Positions 1-9,483 of a DNA stretch of 64,000 bases are shown one piece after another. A model generated the notes under the pieces. The model saw only the letters and a program-made list of their open reading frames with translations, ran no database searches and had not been told where the DNA came from. The translations under genes and the position numbers were made by a program. Source of the DNA: JARFVT01 sp036677425 (lineage in GTDB: Bacteria; Pseudomonadota; Alphaproteobacteria; UBA8366; Aestuariispiraceae); assembly GCA_036677425.1 (NCBI GenBank), contig JARFVT010000013.1, positions 806,001 through 870,000 on the forward strand, written 5' to 3'. The first letter of the stretch is position 1. Every line of letters starts with the position of its first letter.

Positions 1-853
1 TGGTCGGCTGTATTTTTGTCGTTGTTATTGCAATAGTCGGCTGTGTTTTTGGCGTTGTTGTTGTAGTGGTCGGCTGTGTTTTTGGCGTTGTTGTTGTAGT
101 GGTCGGCTGTGTTTTTGGCGTTGTTGTTGTAGTGGTTGGCTGTGTTTTTGGCGTTGTTGTTGTAGTGGTCGGCTGTGTTTTTGGCGTTGTTGTTGTAGTG
201 GTCGGCTGTGTTTTTGGCGTTGTTGTTGCAATAGTCGGCTGTGTAGATGGTAATGTTGTTGCAGTTATTTGCGGCCTAGTTACCTGGTTATAATTTGGTA
301 AAACTATGGGATTAACTTTTATTATAGCCGTAAATTTTATGCCTTCTGTAATGTTTTTTATTATAGCTGTTTTTATGCTAACGGTTGTTGTGATGATGGA
401 TTTAGGTGTATTTGGTTGAATTATATTTTCCTGCTGTGTATTTGATGAAGCATTATTGATGATCTGAATATTTAATGAATATGGTGGCTTCGGCGGTGCT
501 ATATTATTTTGTGTTGGCATGGTTAATATTATATTGCGGCCAATTGGAATAGATAATTTAGTTTTAATATCTATTTCACCATTGGCAGTTTTTATGGTTA
601 ATATGCCAATATGTGTCTTACTTAATTCTAATTTTCCTAATTTTAAATTTGCCAATTCTAACTTTTCTAATTGTGGTTTATTTGATTCTGGATTGCTTAA
701 TTGTGATTTTGCAATCACTTCGCCAGTTATTTTTTCGTCGCTAAGCAATATAGTTAGAATTGATGGCGCAAGCTTTTCTACCCTTACCATATTATCGGTG
801 GTTTTTATTGCGACGGCGTTAATATTTGCTTGTGGTGGTATGGTTGTATTCAT
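1..853 (-). CDS. Partial repeat-rich protein following flhG, possibly FliK-like
   Basis: The frame opens at an ATG (851-853), 28 bp after the flhG stop, and stays open to the left edge, so about 284 residues are visible and the C-terminus is missing. An in-frame TGA at 866-868 fixes the start to this ATG. Residues 1-120 look like a compact domain with phrases such as LAPSILTIL and LSIPIGRNIILTM. Then comes a Pro/Thr-rich linker that ends in an 11-residue tandem repeat (PKTQP plus six Thr). Family not firmly recognised. The N-terminal phrases and the position behind flhA-flhF-flhG suggest a flagellar hook-length-control-like protein, but that is inference. Confidence 0.6.
   Translation of the reverse strand, partial: MNTTIPPQANINAVAIKTTDNMVRVEKLAPSILTILLSDEKITGEVIAKSQLSNPESNKPQLEKLELANLKLGKLELSKTHIGILTIKTANGEIDIKTKLSIPIGRNIILTMPTQNNIAPPKPPYSLNIQIINNASSNTQQENIIQPNTPKSIITTTVSIKTAIIKNITEGIKFTAIIKVNPIVLPNYNQVTRPQITATTLPSTQPTIATTTPKTQPTTTTTTPKTQPTTTTTTPKTQPTTTTTTPKTQPTTTTTTPKTQPTTTTTTPKTQPTIAITTTKIQPT
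5..243. repeat. 33-bp tandem repeat, about seven copies, coding
   Basis: A 33-bp unit recurs at 5, 38, 71, 104, 137, 170 and 203, with a partial copy at 236. The central copies are nearly identical; the outer ones carry substitutions. The unit is 11 codons and stays in frame in the minus-strand gene, encoding PKTQP plus six Thr. The array has no spacers. Confidence 0.9.
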
Positions 854-881
854 ATGGTCTAATAATCATTTCCATTTATCG

Positions 882-1673
882 CTATCTATTTAATGATTTT
901 ATCATATTTTCAATATCATCGGCTGCTGTTGTTGCGGGCGATCTGCTTAATAATGGCATTTGTTTTCTAATAGCCTCGATAACCCGTTTATCTGAATGTA
1001 TTATTCCAAGCAATGGCGGATTTATATTTAAAAATTTCTGACATGCTTTTGTTAAAATTCCATAAGTTTTTTTGCCTTTAATTGTTGTTTCTGCCGCATT
1101 GACAACTATTTTAACATCAAAATATTTTTTGTTGTTATTGGCAATTTTTATAAAGGCATAGGCATCGGTTAATGATGTTGGATCATCGGTTATTAGCAAA
1201 ATGCATTTTTGGCTGCGTTTGGCAAAATACTGAACCGTATTATCAATTCCCGCACCTAGATCTACTATTACCTTATCATATCTAGTCGAAATTTCAATAA
1301 GTTCGTTAATAATCCTATTGATGCGTGAAACTGGTAATGTTGCAAATGATCCTGCGCCACTGCGCCCTGCAATAATATCAAAACCGCCATTTTCAAAATA
1401 TGTTATTGCCTTTTTCATGGGGATTTTCCCCGCCATTACTGCGCCTAAATCTAATTTTGGCATTAATGCCAGTTGAATATCAATATTTGCTAACCCTAAA
1501 TCACCATCAAATAATAACACCTTATCACCAGCGCGCGCCAAGGCATGGGCAAGGGTTATGGCAAAGAATGTTTTACCAACGCCGCCTTTACCAGATGCAA
1601 TGGCAATTATATTATTACTTGCTATGACATCATTTTTTGATTTTTCAATCATTGCTATGAACCTTGGTTGCAT
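882..1673 (-). CDS. flhG: FlhG/FleN, MinD-like flagellar number ATPase
   Basis: MinD/ParA-family P-loop ATPase of 263 residues that works with FlhF to set flagellar number and place. The deviant Walker A GKGGVGKT is at residues 28-35, followed by the MinD-type LLFDGDLGLANID stretch and VIVDLGAGID (Walker B region). The family normally represses the flagellar master activator or assembles the C-ring at the pole. The first ATG overlaps the flhF end by 29 bp; a second ATG at 1652 (MIEKSK) would cut the overlap to 8 bp and may be the true start. It lies in the flhA-flhF-flhG order typical of polar flagellates. Confidence 0.93.
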   Translation of the reverse strand: MQPRFIAMIEKSKNDVIASNNIIAIASGKGGVGKTFFAITLAHALARAGDKVLLFDGDLGLANIDIQLALMPKLDLGAVMAGKIPMKKAITYFENGGFDIIAGRSGAGSFATLPVSRINRIINELIEISTRYDKVIVDLGAGIDNTVQYFAKRSQKCILLITDDPTSLTDAYAFIKIANNNKKYFDVKIVVNAAETTIKGKKTYGILTKACQKFLNINPPLLGIIHSDKRVIEAIRKQMPLLSRSPATTAADDIENMIKSLNR

Positions 1674-2664
1674 GTTGATTTATATTATTAGGTTTTTTTA
1701 TCATTGATGAGGATAATATATATTTAGCCATATTTTTAGGATTCAACGCGTTAAGCCTATCGGCAATTTGTGGCCCTAAACTTAAATTAGAAATAGCAAT
1801 ATCGGCGGCATCGGCGGCGGATAATATTGCGCCAAGCCTTTTTGTTATATCATATCCTGTTATTATTAAATATTTTGGATTAAGTGATTTAAATGCTTTA
1901 GCTAGTTTGGCTGCCTCAAAGCTATCACGACCTGTGTTTAATATTAAAGTAACGTCAATAGATGGTGTTTTTGATAATTCGATTAAATATGCAATATCTT
2001 CGATTGAATATGGATTTGTGCCTGGGCTATCAATGAAGATAAATTCATTATCACCAGATATTTTATTATTATCACTGCTATTTCTATGATTTAAAATATC
2101 TTGCATCGATTTAATATTATTGGCTTTTGATAGTTTTGTCCCAATTCTTGAAGCATAACCCGCCAATTGCTCATATGCTGCCATGCGAATATTATCCATG
2201 CTAATAATATGTGGTTTTTTATCATTTAAAATGCACATGGTGGCAAGTTTGGCGCAACAAACAGTTTTTCCAACCCCTGGTGGGCCAATTAATAGCATAG
2301 GTGATTGGTGTATATTATTTTCTATCGGTAAAAATTTAAATATTTTTTCTAAGCCAAAAGCTAAACATTCTTCGGCGGTATTTTTATCACATTGTGATAT
2401 TTTGTTGATTATACGGTCAATTAATCCCGCAGTCATTGCATGATATTCTAATATGCCAGTAATATATTCTAATATATCTTTATTTGGCTCGGTTTGTTTA
2501 TAATCAATATATTCATCATTATATTCTATTGCCGCGGTGATGCGAACGCCATTGCCGTCATTATCATCTTGGCTGGCAACGATAATTGCGTCATCGCCCA
2601 ATTGCTTTCGCACTAAATCCATTGCATCTTTCATGCTATCAGCGTGGAAAGTCTTAAGTCGCAT
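1645..2664 (-). CDS. flhF: FlhF, SRP-like GTPase for flagellar placement
   Basis: SRP-type GTPase of 339 residues that recruits early flagellar parts to the cell pole. The N-terminus MRLKTFHADSM and the phrase QLGDDAIIVASQ are typical of FlhF. A short basic/N region leads to the G1 loop GPPGVGKT (127-134), and IDSPGTNPY marks the G3 region. The start lies 15 bp after flhA, with a GGAAA ribosome site, so the two are probably cotranscribed. It is on the short side for the family, mainly in the B domain. Confidence 0.95.
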   Translation of the reverse strand: MRLKTFHADSMKDAMDLVRKQLGDDAIIVASQDDNDGNGVRITAAIEYNDEYIDYKQTEPNKDILEYITGILEYHAMTAGLIDRIINKISQCDKNTAEECLAFGLEKIFKFLPIENNIHQSPMLLIGPPGVGKTVCCAKLATMCILNDKKPHIISMDNIRMAAYEQLAGYASRIGTKLSKANNIKSMQDILNHRNSSDNNKISGDNEFIFIDSPGTNPYSIEDIAYLIELSKTPSIDVTLILNTGRDSFEAAKLAKAFKSLNPKYLIITGYDITKRLGAILSAADAADIAISNLSLGPQIADRLNALNPKNMAKYILSSSMIKKPNNINQHATKVHSND

Positions 2665-2679
2665 TGATTAGTATTTCCA

Positions 2680-4842
2680 TTATATTTGATCCACGGTGCG
2701 TATTTTTGCCTTGGGGTGAATTTCATTTTGCGATAATACAATTGTAATAGGGCGAAATCGTTCAATAACCGATCTTACATATGGTCTTATTATTGGGCCA
2801 GCCAATAGGGCAGGGGTCTCGCCTTCCATTGCTTGGCGTTCAAATACTTCCCTTGTCTTTGTCATGAAATCTTGTAATTGACTTGGTGGCATTGCCAGTT
2901 GTTTTTCATCACCTTGACCAACGATTGCATCCATGAATGCCTGTTCCCATTCGGCAGATAAAGTGATTAGTATAATAACGCCTTCGACATTTGTATTGGC
3001 ATCGGATAATTGCCGCGATAATCGCGATCTGACATGTTCGGTTAATTGGGTTAAGTTACGGGTATATCCTGATGCCTCAGATATACCTTCTAATATCGTA
3101 GGTAAATCCCTTATGGATACACGTTCGGTTAATAGATTCTGTAAAACCCGCTGTACTGTGCCTAAATTAACCTGTGCTGGAATTAGATCTTCAACAAGTT
3201 TTTGTTGAATTTCTGGTAATTCTTGTAACAGCTTTTGCGTCTCGCCATATGAAAGAAGCTCTGCCATATTTTCTTTTATAACTTCGGTTATATGTGTGGT
3301 AACTACGGTTGATGGGTCGACTACAGTATAACCACGAAACATTGCTTCTTCCCGTTGTTTTTCTTGTACCCATAAGGCGGGCAGGCCAAATGTTGGCTCG
3401 ACGGTTTCTTCGCCAGGTAGCGAAATTTTTTCACCGCGTGGATCCATAACCAAAAACATATTGGGGCGTAAATCTCCACGCCCTGCTTCGATTTCTTTAA
3501 TCTGTAAAACATAGGTATTGGCAGGCAGTTGTAAATTATCTTGAATACGAACGGCAGGCATAACAAAACCCATTTCGGTGGCTAATTGCCTGCGTAATGA
3601 TTTTATTTGATCGGTTAATCGATGTTCATTATTTTGATTAATTAATGGTAGAAGCCCATAGCCAAGTTCTAATCTAATGAAATCAATTTGCAGGCTTGTT
3701 GAAATTGGCTCTTCGGCTGGTAGATCAATATTTTCTTCTTTTGTAGCCTCATTTTTTTCTTCTGTTGTTTCTTTCTTTTGTTTTTTTTGTGATATAAAAA
3801 ATGCAGCAAAACCACAGGCAGTAGACATTATTAAAAATGGCCATGCGGGTATTCCTGGAACCATACCAAGCGTGAATAATAAAAATGATGCGACACCAAG
3901 TGCTTGGGGATAACCGCCAAGTTGACCAAATAAGGCCTCGTCCATTTTACCAGATACACCAGCCTTTGTAACCAACATACCCGCACTAACAGAGACGATT
4001 AATGCTGGTATTTGACTTACAAGACCATCACCAATAGTCAATAATGTATATACTTCGGCTGCCTCAGATAGGCTCATATCACGTTGAGCAACGCCAATTA
4101 TTATGCCGCCAATAACATTGATAAAAGTTATTAATAGACCAGCAATAGCATCGCCACGAACAAATTTTGACGCACCATCCATTGAACCAAAAAATGAACT
4201 TTCTTGTGAAAGCTCTGATCTTTTTTTCTTTGCCTCATCTTCGCTAATAAGACCAGAGGATAAATCAGCATCAATAGCCATTTGTTTGCCCGGCATTGCA
4301 TCTAATGTAAATCTTGCAGCAACCTCGGCAATACGACCAGAACCTTTGGTAATAACGATAAAATTAATGATAACCAAGATTGCAAAGACAATTATGCCAA
4401 TGACATAATTACCACCAACGATAAAATCGCCAAATGCCTGAATAACTTTGCCTGCTGCTTGTGTGCCATTATGACCTTCGGATAAAATTAATCTGGTAGA
4501 TGCAACATTTAACGATAATCGCAACATAGTTGAAATTAAAAGTATGGTTGGAAATGAAGTTAATTCAAGCGGACCATTGATAAAAATAACCGTCATTAAA
4601 ATAATTACGGAAAAAGTAATGGAAATTGATAAGGCAAAATCAAGCAACCATGTGGGTAGTGGTAAAAGTAATAATACCAAAATACCAACAATACCCAAAG
4701 GCAGTAATAATTCAGTTTGTTTTATTAAATTTTTCTTAGTGAATAGTGAAGAAAAAGCATTATTATTGCCACCAGTATTCGTAACTATCTCGCCAGATTT
4801 ATCAGAGTTAGTTATAGATGTTGGGGGCGGTGTATCGGCCAT
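2680..4842 (-). CDS. flhA: FlhA, flagellar type III export gate protein
   Basis: Inner-membrane export gate of 720 residues. The first ~40 residues are hydrophilic; several membrane helices fill the N-terminal half, including the FHIPEP signature around RFTLDAMPGKQMAID. The C-terminal half is the soluble ring-forming domain that docks chaperone-substrate complexes. An acidic/lysine-rich linker (KKQKKETTEEKNEATKEE) separates the halves. It sits between flbD and flhF on the same strand. Of its usual gate partners fliP is in this window; fliQ, fliR and full-length flhB are not. Confidence 0.97.
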   Translation of the reverse strand: MADTPPPTSITNSDKSGEIVTNTGGNNNAFSSLFTKKNLIKQTELLLPLGIVGILVLLLLPLPTWLLDFALSISITFSVIILMTVIFINGPLELTSFPTILLISTMLRLSLNVASTRLILSEGHNGTQAAGKVIQAFGDFIVGGNYVIGIIVFAILVIINFIVITKGSGRIAEVAARFTLDAMPGKQMAIDADLSSGLISEDEAKKKRSELSQESSFFGSMDGASKFVRGDAIAGLLITFINVIGGIIIGVAQRDMSLSEAAEVYTLLTIGDGLVSQIPALIVSVSAGMLVTKAGVSGKMDEALFGQLGGYPQALGVASFLLFTLGMVPGIPAWPFLIMSTACGFAAFFISQKKQKKETTEEKNEATKEENIDLPAEEPISTSLQIDFIRLELGYGLLPLINQNNEHRLTDQIKSLRRQLATEMGFVMPAVRIQDNLQLPANTYVLQIKEIEAGRGDLRPNMFLVMDPRGEKISLPGEETVEPTFGLPALWVQEKQREEAMFRGYTVVDPSTVVTTHITEVIKENMAELLSYGETQKLLQELPEIQQKLVEDLIPAQVNLGTVQRVLQNLLTERVSIRDLPTILEGISEASGYTRNLTQLTEHVRSRLSRQLSDANTNVEGVIILITLSAEWEQAFMDAIVGQGDEKQLAMPPSQLQDFMTKTREVFERQAMEGETPALLAGPIIRPYVRSVIERFRPITIVLSQNEIHPKAKIRTVDQI

Positions 4843-4880
4843 GATGCTATGGTTGCTTTTTATAATTTCTATTATGTTTA

Positions 4881-4940
4881 TTATATCATAGATATATTAT
4901 ATCATAGATATTTTATTATATTTTATTATATTTTATTATA
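4881..4940. repeat. AT-rich short tandem repeats between flbD and flhA
   Basis: Two copies of a 16-bp unit (ttatatcatagatata) from 4881 run into three copies of a 10-bp unit (ttttattata) at 4911-4940. The last copy includes the flbD stop codon (4936-4938). Nothing else is seen in this gap. Confidence 0.75.
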
Positions 4941-6276
4941 TATGACTTTCATTATCATATTGTTTTAATTTATTACGCAATGTACGAATTGATATGCCTA
5001 AAATATTTGCAGCATTGGTTCGATTGCCAAGGCAATGGTCAATGGTATTTATAATTAATTTACGTTCCATATTAGCCACAGTCTGCCCAACCCCAGCCCC
5101 TGTATTAGTTTCATCACCAGATATTGATGTGTTTTCTGTATCACTTGCTATATTATGATTATTTAAATTAACTGCATCGGTTGACAACATTATTGCGTCG
5201 GTACCTATAATTTTTTCGCCTGATAATAAAACAGCTCGATGCATGGCATTTTCTAACTCGCGTACATTTCCAGGCCAATGGTATTTTTTAAGCGTATTAA
5301 TCGCATCATCGCTTAGTGGTTTTTTATCCATGTCATTTGATTCAAGATATTTTTTAATAAAATATTTGGCAAGGATGATTATATCATCGGGGCGATCGCG
5401 TAAAGCTGGTAACATTATATTAACAACATTTAAGCGAAAATATAAATCTTCACGAAAATCACCATTTTTAATGGCCTCAATCATATTACGATTGGATGTG
5501 GCAAGAATACGAACATCAATTTTGATGGTTTTATTGCCACCGACGCGGTCTATTTCTCTTTCTTGGATTACACGTAATAATTTTGCCTGTAATCTTGGAT
5601 CCATTTCACTAATTTCGTCCAATAAAATTGTACCGCCATTGGCTTCTTCGAATTTACCAATGCGCCTTGCTATTGCACCAGAAAAAGCCCCTTTTTCATG
5701 GCCAAAAAGTTCTGATTCCAATAGATTCTCTGGAATAGCAGCACAATTTATTGCAATGAATGATCCGCTGGCGCGTTTACTTTTATTATGAATATATCTT
5801 GCCATTACTTCTTTACCAGTTCCAGATTCACCCGTTATTAAAATAGAGGCATCAGAATTGGCTATTTGATCGGCAAGCTTTAAAACACGTTTCATAGCAA
5901 TATCACAATGGATAACTGCGTTACTTTCTTCGGCGATAGCCTGCAATACTGCGGCTATTAAATCAGCATCTGGTGGTAATGGAATATATTCTTTTGCGCC
6001 TGCCTTTATGGCGGCAATGGCGGCTTTAGTGTCGGTGCTATCAATACCACAGGCGACGACAGGTACATAAATATGCTCATTATTAAGCTGTGTAATTAAC
6101 CCATCAATATTCATACGAACATCAATCATTATTAAATCAGCACCATTGCCAGAACGTAAATTATTTAATCCATCTTCTATGCTGTCAACGCTTATAACCT
6201 TGACACCACGTTTCATGGCAATTTGCCCTGCGGTTATCATATGGCCTTCAAGGCTTCCGATTATTAATAATCGCAT
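4936..6276 (-). CDS. flbD: FlbD-like sigma-54 enhancer-binding activator
   Basis: Sigma-54-dependent activator of 446 residues, expected to switch on rod/hook operons. A degenerate receiver-like domain (1-115) keeps an Asp at 52 (MIDVRM) but lacks the usual N-terminal acidic pair. The AAA+ domain has Walker A GESGTGKE (149-156) and GAFSGA (196-201), a Ser variant of the sigma-54 contact loop GAFTGA. A Fis-type helix-turn-helix (ANILGISIRTLRNKLKQY) closes the protein. The start has an AAGGAAA ribosome site. Position between motA and flhA matches FlbD of alphaproteobacteria; three sigma-54 promoters before fliK, flgF and flgB are likely targets. Confidence 0.9.
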   Translation of the reverse strand: MRLLIIGSLEGHMITAGQIAMKRGVKVISVDSIEDGLNNLRSGNGADLIMIDVRMNIDGLITQLNNEHIYVPVVACGIDSTDTKAAIAAIKAGAKEYIPLPPDADLIAAVLQAIAEESNAVIHCDIAMKRVLKLADQIANSDASILITGESGTGKEVMARYIHNKSKRASGSFIAINCAAIPENLLESELFGHEKGAFSGAIARRIGKFEEANGGTILLDEISEMDPRLQAKLLRVIQEREIDRVGGNKTIKIDVRILATSNRNMIEAIKNGDFREDLYFRLNVVNIMLPALRDRPDDIIILAKYFIKKYLESNDMDKKPLSDDAINTLKKYHWPGNVRELENAMHRAVLLSGEKIIGTDAIMLSTDAVNLNNHNIASDTENTSISGDETNTGAGVGQTVANMERKLIINTIDHCLGNRTNAANILGISIRTLRNKLKQYDNESHI

Positions 6277-6321
6277 TATATTTCCTTAACTTTAAAATTC
6301 TAACTTATTTATATTTTATGG

Positions 6322-7164
6322 CTAATTAAAATAATCAACACGCTTATCTAATGGTAATATGGTGTTTAAAAGCATTTCCAAGCGGCGTGGGTTTTCTTGT
6401 TTTGCAATAGATATGGATGCCATTGCATATAAATTATTTATTAATATTTGTTCAGTTGCCATTTGTTCCATTTTTGAAGAAAGTGGTATGAATAAAACAT
6501 TAGATAGGAACGCACCATAAAAAGTTGTTAATAATGCCACTGCCATGCTTGGGCCGATTGTGCTTGGATCATCTAAATTCGCAAGCATTTGGACTAAACC
6601 GATTAATGTGCCGATAAGACCCATTGCTGGTGCAATATCGCTGGCTTTTCTCATAACATTAACAGATTTGCTATTGCGTATGGATATGGAATGTATTTCA
6701 CGTTGCATTATATGGTTAACTTCTTCGCCCGTATTGCCATCAATAACCATTAATAATCCCTTATGTAAGGTAGGTTGATTGGCAACGGTAGTTAAATGAT
6801 TTTGCATTGATAAAACACCATTATATCGTGATATCTGGGCTAATTGTAAAAGCTGTATGGATATTTTACTTGAATCTTTTTGCAGACGAAATATTGTATT
6901 GGTGGTTGTTTTAATCGAACCTAATATATCTTTGAAAGAAAATGAAGCTGTAGTTACTCCTAATGTTCCACCGATAACAATAAGTATGGATGGTAAATCT
7001 AAAAATGAATTTGATGACCCACCGTATATAATTGCACTTATAATTAATAAAATAGCGCTTAACAGGCCGAATAACGTTGCAAAATCAACTTTATAGTGCG
7101 GTTTTAGCTGTGATAACGGCTTGTCGTTGCCTGTAGCTGTGTCTGCTTGATTTTGTGTTGCCAT
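6322..7164 (-). CDS. motA: MotA/PomA-type flagellar stator subunit
   Basis: Stator channel subunit of 280 residues with four membrane helices, which works with a MotB-type protein to drive rotation. The segment APAMGLIGTLIGLVQMLANL followed by DDPSTIGPSMAVALLTTFYG closely resembles sodium-type PomA rather than E. coli MotA, so sodium coupling is plausible but not shown. The gene lies between fliN and flbD. The likely MotB partner is encoded about 36 kb away at 43,100. Confidence 0.92.
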   Translation of the reverse strand: MATQNQADTATGNDKPLSQLKPHYKVDFATLFGLLSAILLIISAIIYGGSSNSFLDLPSILIVIGGTLGVTTASFSFKDILGSIKTTTNTIFRLQKDSSKISIQLLQLAQISRYNGVLSMQNHLTTVANQPTLHKGLLMVIDGNTGEEVNHIMQREIHSISIRNSKSVNVMRKASDIAPAMGLIGTLIGLVQMLANLDDPSTIGPSMAVALLTTFYGAFLSNVLFIPLSSKMEQMATEQILINNLYAMASISIAKQENPRRLEMLLNTILPLDKRVDYFN

Positions 7165-7188
7165 TTATTTAAACTCCATATTTTTAAG

Positions 7189-7581
7189 TCAACTAGACGA
7201 TTTGTCTGATTTTATTATTTCCGTCATTGTAACCCCAAGCTTATTATCAACAACAACAACTTCGCCCCTTGCGACTAAACGATTATTGACATAGATATCT
7301 ATTGCTTCGCCAACTTTACGATCAAGTTCAACAACTGCGCCACGCCCAAGTTTTAATAATTGGCTAACTTGCATATGTGATTTACCTAAAACGGCAGAAA
7401 CTTGTACAGGTATTTCATATACTGCCTCTAGATCGCGCGCACCAGTTGGTGAAATTATATTAGCTGCACGCGGGTCTAATGCTTCGCCAAGTTTATCATC
7501 GCCGTCTAGTTCCTCCAACTTTAAATTATCTATTTCTTCGCTATCTACTATTTCGGTATTATTTTCCTCATCATCAATCAT
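7189..7581 (-). CDS. fliN: FliN, flagellar switch protein
   Basis: C-ring switch component of 130 residues. An acidic N-terminal tail precedes a SpoA-type domain: VYEIPVQVSAVLGKS, GRGAVVELDRKVGEAIDIYV and GEVVVVDNKLGVTMTEI. The frame is open 13 codons further upstream, but an AGGAG site lies 7 bases before the ATG at 7579-7581 (MIDDEE), so that start was chosen. It sits between fliH and motA. Confidence 0.95.
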   Translation of the reverse strand: MIDDEENNTEIVDSEEIDNLKLEELDGDDKLGEALDPRAANIISPTGARDLEAVYEIPVQVSAVLGKSHMQVSQLLKLGRGAVVELDRKVGEAIDIYVNNRLVARGEVVVVDNKLGVTMTEIIKSDKSSS

Positions 7582-7625
7582 TTTAATCTCCTGACATTGA
7601 ATTTTATATTTCTTTGCCAATATTA

Positions 7626-8399
7626 TTAATTAGGGTTATCTAAATCATCTTTATCTTTTGTTTGATTATTATTAAAATTGCCATCATTAAATTCACTGTT
7701 TTTTTTATTAATTAAATCCGATGCGTCTTTTATTGCAATATTTATTTTATCCCAAATTTTATCCCAATCCCTCTCGGCATTGCCATTTTGCCAATCAATA
7801 TTTATATCGGACGAACCCATATTATCTTTGCCGATAATAATAATCCTGCCTTCAAAGCCTGCATTTTCACAAATTTGAGATAATTTATATTCTAAATTGT
7901 CCCTAACATCATTTGCAACATGAATAATAATTTTGTCATTATCAACTATATGTGAAATACAAGTTTGAAGAAAAAATACAATTTCATCTCCGCCATTATT
8001 ATTAACATAAGATGGCATAAGCTTTGTTAATATTTTGCCAGTTATTTGTGCGAGCAATGCTGAATTGGCTTCATTTACTGATTGTTGTTTATCTTCTAAA
8101 ATGGCAAGCTTCGCAGTAATTAATTGCATAATATCCAATATTTTACTGTCATTTTCGGCATTTGTTGTATCTACTCCATTTTTATAACCATTATTAAAAG
8201 CCTCCCGCTTGGCATCTTCCATATCTTCAATGCTAAATGTTGGCGGCGGTGGGGTATCTGGAATATTTTTTTCTATTTCACCTTTAGTTTTTTCATTAAT
8301 ATCCATAATGTTGTTTTCTATAGATAATTTAACCGTTGTCGGTTCATCAAATGATGTATCAAATAAAAATGGTTTTGCATTTGCTAATTTAGTTTTCAC
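7626..8399 (-). CDS. fliH: FliH-like export ATPase regulator
   Basis: Protein of 257 residues at the fliH position between fliG and fliN. It has a charged, proline-bearing N-terminus (IPDTPPPPTFSIEDMEDA), an alanine/glutamate-rich middle and a C-terminal half with the weak pattern of FliH/YscL proteins (IIIHVANDVRDNLEYKL). FliH binds and restrains the export ATPase FliI; neither fliI nor fliJ is in the window. Sequence similarity alone is modest; gene order is the main support. The gap to fliG is 2 bp. Confidence 0.8.
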   Translation of the reverse strand: MKTKLANAKPFLFDTSFDEPTTVKLSIENNIMDINEKTKGEIEKNIPDTPPPPTFSIEDMEDAKREAFNNGYKNGVDTTNAENDSKILDIMQLITAKLAILEDKQQSVNEANSALLAQITGKILTKLMPSYVNNNGGDEIVFFLQTCISHIVDNDKIIIHVANDVRDNLEYKLSQICENAGFEGRIIIIGKDNMGSSDINIDWQNGNAERDWDKIWDKINIAIKDASDLINKKNSEFNDGNFNNNQTKDKDDLDNPN

Positions 8400-8401
8400 A
8401 A

Positions 8402-9418
8402 TTAATAAACCAATTCATCATCGGCACCACCATCTGATAGTATAATTTCATCTTTTGCGGCTAATTCTTTGGCAGTATTTATCATTTCCATTTGCGCTTC
8501 ATCCACATCTTTTAAGCGAACAGGGCCAGTTGCCGCCATATCTTCTTTAAGAATCTTTGCGGCGCGTTCTGACATATTACCAAAGAATAATTCTTTGATC
8601 TGATCGGATGATCCTTTTAATGCTATTGATAATTTATCCTTATCAACGGCACGTAATAAGGTTTGTACACCACCAGGGTCAAGTTTTTGTAAATCTTCAA
8701 ATGTGAACATTAATGCTCTAATTCGTTCAGCACTATCACGATTGCGTTCTTCTAATAATGTCATAAATCTTGTCTCGGTGCTGCGATCTAAATTATTGAA
8801 TATATCGGCCATCATTTCATGGCTATCACGGCGTGCAGTTCGGGCAAGATTTGTCATAAATTCATTCCTTAATGTGCGCTCCACATCGTCTAAAACTTCT
8901 TTTTGTACCGATTCCATACGCAACATACGCATTATAACTTCCATTGCAAAGCTTTCCGGTAATGCACCAAGAACGCGTGAACCATGATCACCATTAATTT
9001 TACTTAAAACCACGGCGACAGTTTGCGGATATTCATTTTTAAGATAATTTGCCAGAACAACTTCATTAACATTGGCAAGTTTATCCCACATGGTACGGCC
9101 AGCAGGCCCGCGTATTTCTTCCATTATTACGCTGACCCTATCTGGATCAAGTGCCTTTGTAAGCAAGCGTTCCGTGCTTTCATATGAGCCAACGAGACTT
9201 CCAGTTGATGAAAGCTGTTCGGCAAATTCTATGAAAAGACGTTCAACAAGATTAGAGCTAATGCTGCCTAAATTTGCCATTGATTGTGAAATTTCACGAA
9301 TTTCATCTTCATCCATATAGCTGAAAAGCTTGACAGCATTACTCTCACCCATGGCGAGCATTAATGTTGCTGCTTTTTCTGTGCCGCTTAGGTCGCGAAA
9401 ATCATCTCTAACCCTCAT
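8402..9418 (-). CDS. fliG: FliG, flagellar switch/torque protein
   Basis: C-ring rotor protein of 338 residues. It starts with the typical LSGTEKAATLMLAMGE region, has the middle-domain EYPQ motif (KNEYPQTVAVVL, family form EHPQ) and the C-terminal torque helix region with charged residues (DLQKLDPGGVQTLLRAVDKD, then a segment ending GNMSERAAKILKED). It follows fliF with a 65-bp AT-rich gap and is 2 bp before fliH. Confidence 0.96.
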   Translation of the reverse strand: MRVRDDFRDLSGTEKAATLMLAMGESNAVKLFSYMDEDEIREISQSMANLGSISSNLVERLFIEFAEQLSSTGSLVGSYESTERLLTKALDPDRVSVIMEEIRGPAGRTMWDKLANVNEVVLANYLKNEYPQTVAVVLSKINGDHGSRVLGALPESFAMEVIMRMLRMESVQKEVLDDVERTLRNEFMTNLARTARRDSHEMMADIFNNLDRSTETRFMTLLEERNRDSAERIRALMFTFEDLQKLDPGGVQTLLRAVDKDKLSIALKGSSDQIKELFFGNMSERAAKILKEDMAATGPVRLKDVDEAQMEMINTAKELAAKDEIILSDGGADDELVY

Positions 9419-9483
9419 ATTACCTCATTTAATCAATTTTTATAAAATATAAAATAAATAATTATTTTATATAATTATTTATT

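Noticed and set aside
5..243. Possible CRISPR array
   Set aside because: The 33-bp units are directly joined, with no spacers, and keep an open reading frame.
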